A stretch of DNA of 16,906 bases from Strigomonas culicis (Eukaryota > Euglenozoa > Kinetoplastea > Trypanosomatida > Trypanosomatidae), in the NCBI GenBank assembly GCA_000482145.1, contig AUXH01000426.1, forward strand, positions 1-16,906, given 5' to 3'. The number at the start of each line of letters is the position of its first letter. Position 1 is the stretch's first letter. Made by a program: the position numbers and the translations under genes. The notes beneath the pieces were generated by a model. The model did not search any database and was not told the DNA's origin. It saw nothing but the letters and a program-made list of their open reading frames with translations. Shown piece after piece: positions 13,753 to 16,906 of this stretch.

Positions 13753-14646
13753 TTAGTCTGGGTCACGCGCGACAAGCTCACTACACTTCAAAATGGTGGC
13801 TGCCTGTGCATCCGCCACCGTCGGGTGCTCTCGCTCGATCGCATGCGCGATGCGACCGACAAACTCACATAGTATGAAGGACGTAAGGCCCCATACGAGC
13901 TCGCCTGGGAAGTCCTCTGGTACTACAGGGAACCAATCCAGGTCCTCATCCGTGCGTGCCACGTTCGACGGTTGCAGCGGCGGTGACACGACGTCTTGGC
14001 TGTCGCTCGTGAAGCAGCACGGGAAGTAGTGCGGCACCTTGGCAGAGAAGGACGACACGTGCTTGATGACACGGCACTGCGTCTCGGCGCCATGCAGGAG
14101 GGCGTTGGACAGGTGCACGTACTGGACCGAGTCCACCTCGTCCGGGCTGGCGCGGGTGGGAGACGCCGGCTCGTGGCTGATGGCGACGACGGAGGTCAGC
14201 GGCGTGCCCAGGTGGTTCGCGCTGATGGTCGACATGGTGCCCAGCACCTCGTACTGGTGTAGGTGAAGGCCCACCTCCTCCAGGCCCTCACGCTGCGCGG
14301 CCTGCGAGGGGCTCTCCCCAGGGTCCAGGCGGCCGCCAGGGAAGCTCATCTGGCCTTTGTGGCTGCCCACCGAGATGGTGCGCTTCGTCAGGGTCAGGCA
14401 CATGTCTTGGAACCCACAGCCGGTCGGAGCCGGCGACAGCAACAGCAGCACCGCACTTGCTTTTCCTGCCGCCATGCAGCTGTACGGGTGATACATCGGA
14501 TGCACGTGCACGCGATGATCCGCAGTGTGTACGAAAAAATGCGAGGGTAGTTGGACCGCTTCCCTTGGCATCTGCATGGCAGCCAACACTAACTTTCGCC
14601 ACTCCGTTGTGCTCTTGGGCAAGAGGCTACTAAGAGTGGAATTCAT
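13753..14646 (-). CDS. Nudix hydrolase, CoA-pyrophosphatase type (NUDT7/8, PCD1-like)
   Basis: A 297-residue Nudix enzyme. The Nudix box is at 105-127 (G105, E111, R119, E120, E123, E124, G126), with the catalytic metal-binding Glu residues intact. Directly before it is the CoA-pyrophosphatase signature, LTKRT...SHKGQMSFPGG at 86-104. Further on are LGTMSTISANHLGT (135-148), HYFPCCF (206-212) and FPGELVWGLTSFIL, all typical of the NUDT7/NUDT8/PCD1 branch. That branch hydrolyses CoA and its oxidised or acylated forms to 3',5'-ADP and 4'-phosphopantetheine in peroxisomes or mitochondria. The Arg usually found before the His of the signature (LRxH) is Gly/Ser here, and an insertion of about 20 residues (214-235) interrupts the domain. 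No C-terminal PTS1 is visible (it ends RDPD). Substrate is inferred from the signature. Confidence 0.9.
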   Translation of the reverse strand: MNSTLSSLLPKSTTEWRKLVLAAMQMPREAVQLPSHFFVHTADHRVHVHPMYHPYSCMAAGKASAVLLLLSPAPTGCGFQDMCLTLTKRTISVGSHKGQMSFPGGRLDPGESPSQAAQREGLEEVGLHLHQYEVLGTMSTISANHLGTPLTSVVAISHEPASPTRASPDEVDSVQYVHLSNALLHGAETQCRVIKHVSSFSAKVPHYFPCCFTSDSQDVVSPPLQPSNVARTDEDLDWFPVVPEDFPGELVWGLTSFILCEFVGRIAHAIEREHPTVADAQAATILKCSELVARDPD

Positions 14647-14692
14647 ATCAGAAGGGGGGATGAGTGGACTTAGTGGAGAAATATCTCTAAGT

Positions 14693-14765
14693 CTACATTA
14701 AAAAAAAAAGCCAAGGGAGAAGAAAGGTAAAGAAGTAGGACAGTGGAAAGTGAAGAAAAGAGTAT
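14693..14765 (-). promoter_or_regulatory. Pyrimidine tract and splice acceptor for the Nudix gene
   Basis: A T/C-rich tract and a T11 run on the coding strand precede AATGTAG, with the AG ending at 14693. This leaves a 46-nt 5'UTR. Confidence 0.5.
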
Positions 14766-14881
14766 TAAAAAGAAGGATATTATTGTTTTATTGATGCTTG
14801 CTTTTTTGTTGTTGTTGGTGGTGCTGTTTTGCTTGTTGCTGTTGTTTCTTTAGTGATTTCAAATCGAAGAGAATGCAAATC

Positions 14882-14912
<31 letters not shown>
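14882..14912. repeat. (GTA)10 trinucleotide microsatellite
   Basis: Thirty-one bases of perfect GTA units, about 40 bases beyond the VPS25 stop codon on the minus strand, so probably in its 3'UTR. Confidence 0.9.
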
Positions 14913-14950
14913 CAAAACACCATATACGTTTCCTCTTTCCGCTGGTAACG

Positions 14951-15643
14951 TTAATCGCCGCCAAACTTGACGCCCTCGTAGGGTTGTTTCGCGCTGCCAT
15001 CTAAGTTGAACAGTGTAATCTTGAAGGGCTGCATCACGGACACGGGTCGGTTGTTGAGTGCCTCCAAGAAGGTCCGGATCGCCTGCTCTTGCGACAGCGC
15101 GCCGACGTCCCTCACCGGGACGCTCGCGGCGGACGTCCGCTTGCTGAGCCTGAGCGGCTTCAACTTGTACTCCAGGGCGTGCGCCTGCGACAGCTCGTCG
15201 AAGGTCATGACGGTGCCCTTCTTCGCCAGCATGGCGGTCGTCGTCCCGTGCCCCATCTCCAGCAGCCAGGAGAGCAGCGACTGCTCCAGCTCCTGCAGGC
15301 CGCCCTCGTTCGTTGCGACGAGCACGGTGAAGTCGGGTCCGTCGCCGCCCGACACGACGGTCGCGTGGCTGGGGTGCTGGCTCACCAGCGCCTCCAGCAT
15401 GTAACGGGCGCCCTCCGCGTGGAGCCGGCGATTAATACTCGCGTTGTAAAACACATCACTGTCTGCGCGGTAGAGCCGCAACACGGGGCACGTGCTGGCG
15501 CTCGCCACATTCAGCTGGGCGTGGTGCGTCGCGTGGTCCAGCAGCAGCGCCGTCCACAGAGAGGTCTGCCGCTCGCACGTGGTGGAGGACGGCTGCTGCG
15601 TAAAGAACGGCGGGAGTTTGAAGAAATCCCAATGAGCGGACAT
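14951..15643 (-). CDS. VPS25: ESCRT-II subunit VPS25
   Basis: A 230-residue homologue of the ESCRT-II component that bridges to ESCRT-III during sorting of ubiquitinated membrane proteins into multivesicular endosomes. The N-terminus carries the hallmark W-D-F-F-K-L-PPFFTQQP (5-18), the PPxF-type motif that docks on VPS22/VPS36. It is followed by QTSLWTALLLDH (26-37), VFYNASINRRL (64-74), and YMLEALV (81-87) of the first winged helix. The second winged helix spans about 115-230, with VMTFDELSQ (145-153), AIRTFLEALNNRPVSVMQPF (188-207) and a final YEGVKF matching the conserved GVKFF end of other VPS25 proteins. It is longer than human VPS25 (176) because of insertions around 90-115 and 155-182. 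The ATG at 15643 is the first after a splice acceptor at 15666. Confidence 0.92.
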   Translation of the reverse strand: MSAHWDFFKLPPFFTQQPSSTTCERQTSLWTALLLDHATHHAQLNVASASTCPVLRLYRADSDVFYNASINRRLHAEGARYMLEALVSQHPSHATVVSGGDGPDFTVLVATNEGGLQELEQSLLSWLLEMGHGTTTAMLAKKGTVMTFDELSQAHALEYKLKPLRLSKRTSAASVPVRDVGALSQEQAIRTFLEALNNRPVSVMQPFKITLFNLDGSAKQPYEGVKFGGD

Positions 15644-15990
15644 GGTAGTGCCACTGGCGCAGGACCTTTACAGAATTAAAAAAAAAGATGCTACTTTTTA
15701 CGTAAAACGTAGTTCACCAGCACGCACAACGCAAGGACGCAGAGAAGACAAGGGGGCGAAAAGAGAGTAAATGGAAGAGTGTAGACACGGTTGTAGCCTC
15801 GTGCATTGTTCGCAAAGGTGCAAACGTGTGTAAATTCCACAAACGCAAGAGCTCGCCGCACTCTTGTGTTCATTTCTATCAACTTCAAAACTTCTCAGAA
15901 GAACCGAACAAAAACAAACAAAATAATTGAATCAGAGACATAGTAACACCTAGTACCTGAGTGGAATAAAAAGAAGATCTAGTCCGTCCG
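15644..15990. other. Intergenic region VPS25 / proteasome beta-4
   Basis: A 347-bp spacer. The coding strand carries the VPS25 splicing signal and a second pyrimidine-rich stretch around 15730-15775. A 65-codon frame here (15888-15691) overlaps that stretch and is not credible as a gene. Confidence 0.5.
15666..15690 (-). promoter_or_regulatory. Splice acceptor for VPS25
   Basis: A T10 run on the coding strand is followed by TTCTGTAAAG, the first AG, ending at 15666. It gives a 22-nt 5'UTR. Confidence 0.45.
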
Positions 15991-16611
15991 CTAGTGGACG
16001 TTGTTGACCACCTCCACGCCGCTCGCCGTGACCACCTTGACAAAGAAGTGAGCGTTGCTAATGACGACGCGCCGCTTCACCTCGTCACAGCACTTCTGCA
16101 TCAGCTCGAGGCCCTCCTGGGGCGTGAGGTCCGGGCGCCAGTAGCGGTCTAGCAGCGCGGTGACGAAGGAGCCGCCGTAACCGTGGCAGCCGTAGGGCAC
16201 CGCCTGCAGCGTGCCCAAGTAGTCCATGTAGTACAGCCGGGGGCCGCCCGTCGAGTCGTCGAGGTCGGAGGCCGGGAGGTCGTAGCCCGCGAAGAGGCAA
16301 TTCACCTGGTAGGCGCCCTCGCGACTGCGCAGGGCTGAGGCCAACTCGCCCCGCATGAAGTTCGCTGTCGCGTGGCAGTTGCTGTGCCGCCCATGCTGCC
16401 GAACGCGGTTCAGAGCGAGGTTGCACTTGATGTACTCCGTGAAGTTCACACGGGGGCCATTCTCGCCTATGCATGCTATCACCTGGTGCGTGTCGAGCTG
16501 CGTGATCTTGTCCTCCTCGTCCGTGATCTTGATGTAGTAGAAGGCGTTGAGGCCGGCGGCCGCCACTAGAACAAAGTCATTGCAACGGAAAGCAATAGCG
16601 GTGTCCGACAT
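15991..16611 (-). CDS. PSMB2: 20S proteasome subunit beta-4 (PSMB2 type)
   Basis: A 206-residue non-catalytic beta subunit of the 20S proteasome core. It starts directly with MSDTAIAFRCNDFVLVAA, without a propeptide and without the catalytic Thr of beta-1, -2 and -5. Similarity to human PSMB2 runs throughout: DKITQLD...CIGENGPRVNFTEYIKCN, ANFMRGELASALRSR, YQVNCLFAGYD, GPRLYYMDYLGTLQAVPYGCHGYG, LLDRYW, and ELMQKCCDEVKRR. It is slightly longer because of a PASDLDDSTG insertion after AGYD. An in-frame ATG at 16683 lies upstream of the likely splice acceptor (16623), and the extra 24 residues match nothing in the family, so the ATG at 16611 is chosen. Partner subunits are encoded elsewhere. Confidence 0.96.
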   Translation of the reverse strand: MSDTAIAFRCNDFVLVAAAGLNAFYYIKITDEEDKITQLDTHQVIACIGENGPRVNFTEYIKCNLALNRVRQHGRHSNCHATANFMRGELASALRSREGAYQVNCLFAGYDLPASDLDDSTGGPRLYYMDYLGTLQAVPYGCHGYGGSFVTALLDRYWRPDLTPQEGLELMQKCCDEVKRRVVISNAHFFVKVVTASGVEVVNNVH

Positions 16612-16622
16612 TGTGTGCGAAT

Positions 16623-16640
16623 CTGGAAATGGAAGTGAGT
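16623..16640 (-). promoter_or_regulatory. Splice acceptor deciding the beta-4 start
   Basis: The coding strand reads a short pyrimidine-rich run ending TTTCCAG, with the AG ending at 16623, 11 nt before the ATG at 16611. The tract is short, so confidence is limited. Confidence 0.4.
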
Positions 16641-16695
16641 ATGGTCCTTCCTTGTGCCTTTGTAATAAGAATAACAATAGCAAAACGAGTAAATG

Positions 16696-16726
<31 letters not shown>

Positions 16727-16869
16727 ATACGTCTTCAATTTAAGCGCAAATCTAAAAACGGTTACTAAAAAAGCTATCGGTCCGCGACCCCCGAAAGAAA
16801 AGCATGAAGACAGCGTGAGAGAAGGAAGGGGGAGAGCAGAGGTCGGAAAACAACAGAATGGTTGCAAAG

Positions 16870-16871
<2 letters not shown>

Positions 16872-16906
<35 letters not shown>
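16872..16906. repeat. (AT)n microsatellite at the window edge
   Basis: Thirty-five bases of perfect AT dinucleotide reaching the last base. The true length is unknown, and such a repeat could be where a contig broke. Confidence 0.9.

Larger units (their letters stand above)
14647..14950. other. Intergenic region Nudix gene / VPS25
   Basis: A 304-bp spacer holding the Nudix splicing signal, a T/G-rich block at 14780-14855 made of trinucleotide-like ttg/tgt units, and the (GTA)n repeat. No gene seen. Confidence 0.5.
16612..16906. other. Right-edge non-coding region with TA repeats
   Basis: The 5' flank of the proteasome gene. It contains a TA/GATA-type repeat at about 16695-16729 and ends in an uninterrupted AT repeat from 16872 to the window edge. 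No open frame runs off this edge. Confidence 0.6.

Noticed and set aside
15691..15888. A 65-codon minus-strand frame with a hydrophobic end
   Set aside because: The hydrophobic part is simply the translation of the pyrimidine-rich tract between VPS25 and the proteasome gene.
16577..16867. A 96-codon frame at the right edge
   Set aside because: Translates the TA/GATA repeat into an Ile/Ser/Tyr run and overlaps the proteasome 5' flank.
1..16906. tRNA, rRNA, snoRNA clusters, CRISPR, transposons or strand-switch region
   Set aside because: No cloverleaf with A/B boxes, conserved rRNA segment, spaced direct repeats, reverse transcriptase or transposase motifs were seen. Every supported gene has the same strand, so no strand switch occurs.

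Overview
This window looks like nuclear DNA from a trypanosomatid (Kinetoplastea). All fourteen supported or suspected genes lie on the minus strand. They are intronless, separated mostly by 240-570 bp, and preceded on the coding strand by a pyrimidine-rich tract followed by an AG a short distance before the ATG. This is the layout of a polycistronic unit whose transcripts are matured by spliced-leader trans-splicing and polyadenylation. Base composition is mixed: GC3-rich coding regions and A/T- and GA-rich spacers. The compact spacing does not look like a very GC-rich Leishmania genome. An insect- or plant-parasitic trypanosomatid such as Phytomonas, Angomonas or Strigomonas is possible, but the sequence alone does not settle the genus.

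In transcription order (right to left): 20S proteasome subunit beta-4 (PSMB2 type); ESCRT-II subunit VPS25; a Nudix hydrolase of the CoA-pyrophosphatase type; a two-TM membrane protein with ankyrin-like segments; a TFIIS-like protein with an unusual Cys-rich tail; a protein with three degenerate calponin-homology-like domains; an unassigned GC-rich block that may be a small or frameshifted gene; translation initiation factor eIF3 subunit L; an acidic coiled-coil protein; a small FKBP-type prolyl isomerase; dolichol-phosphate mannose synthase; a protein fusing a Ddl-like, apparently inactive ATP-grasp region to a SET methyltransferase domain; an IMP2-like mitochondrial inner-membrane peptidase; and the N-terminus of elongation factor 2, which runs off the left edge.

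The genes are housekeeping functions from unrelated pathways (translation, protein turnover, endosomal sorting, glycosylation, mitochondrial processing). As usual in trypanosomatids, co-transcription does not imply a shared pathway. No tRNA, rRNA, CRISPR, transposon or phage element was seen. The most interesting items are the ATP-grasp/SET fusion, the triple CH-like protein, the divergent TFIIS-like protein, the plant-like signature of the FKBP, and the orphan GC-rich block between eIF3L and the CH-like gene. Predicted splice acceptors were used to correct several start codons.
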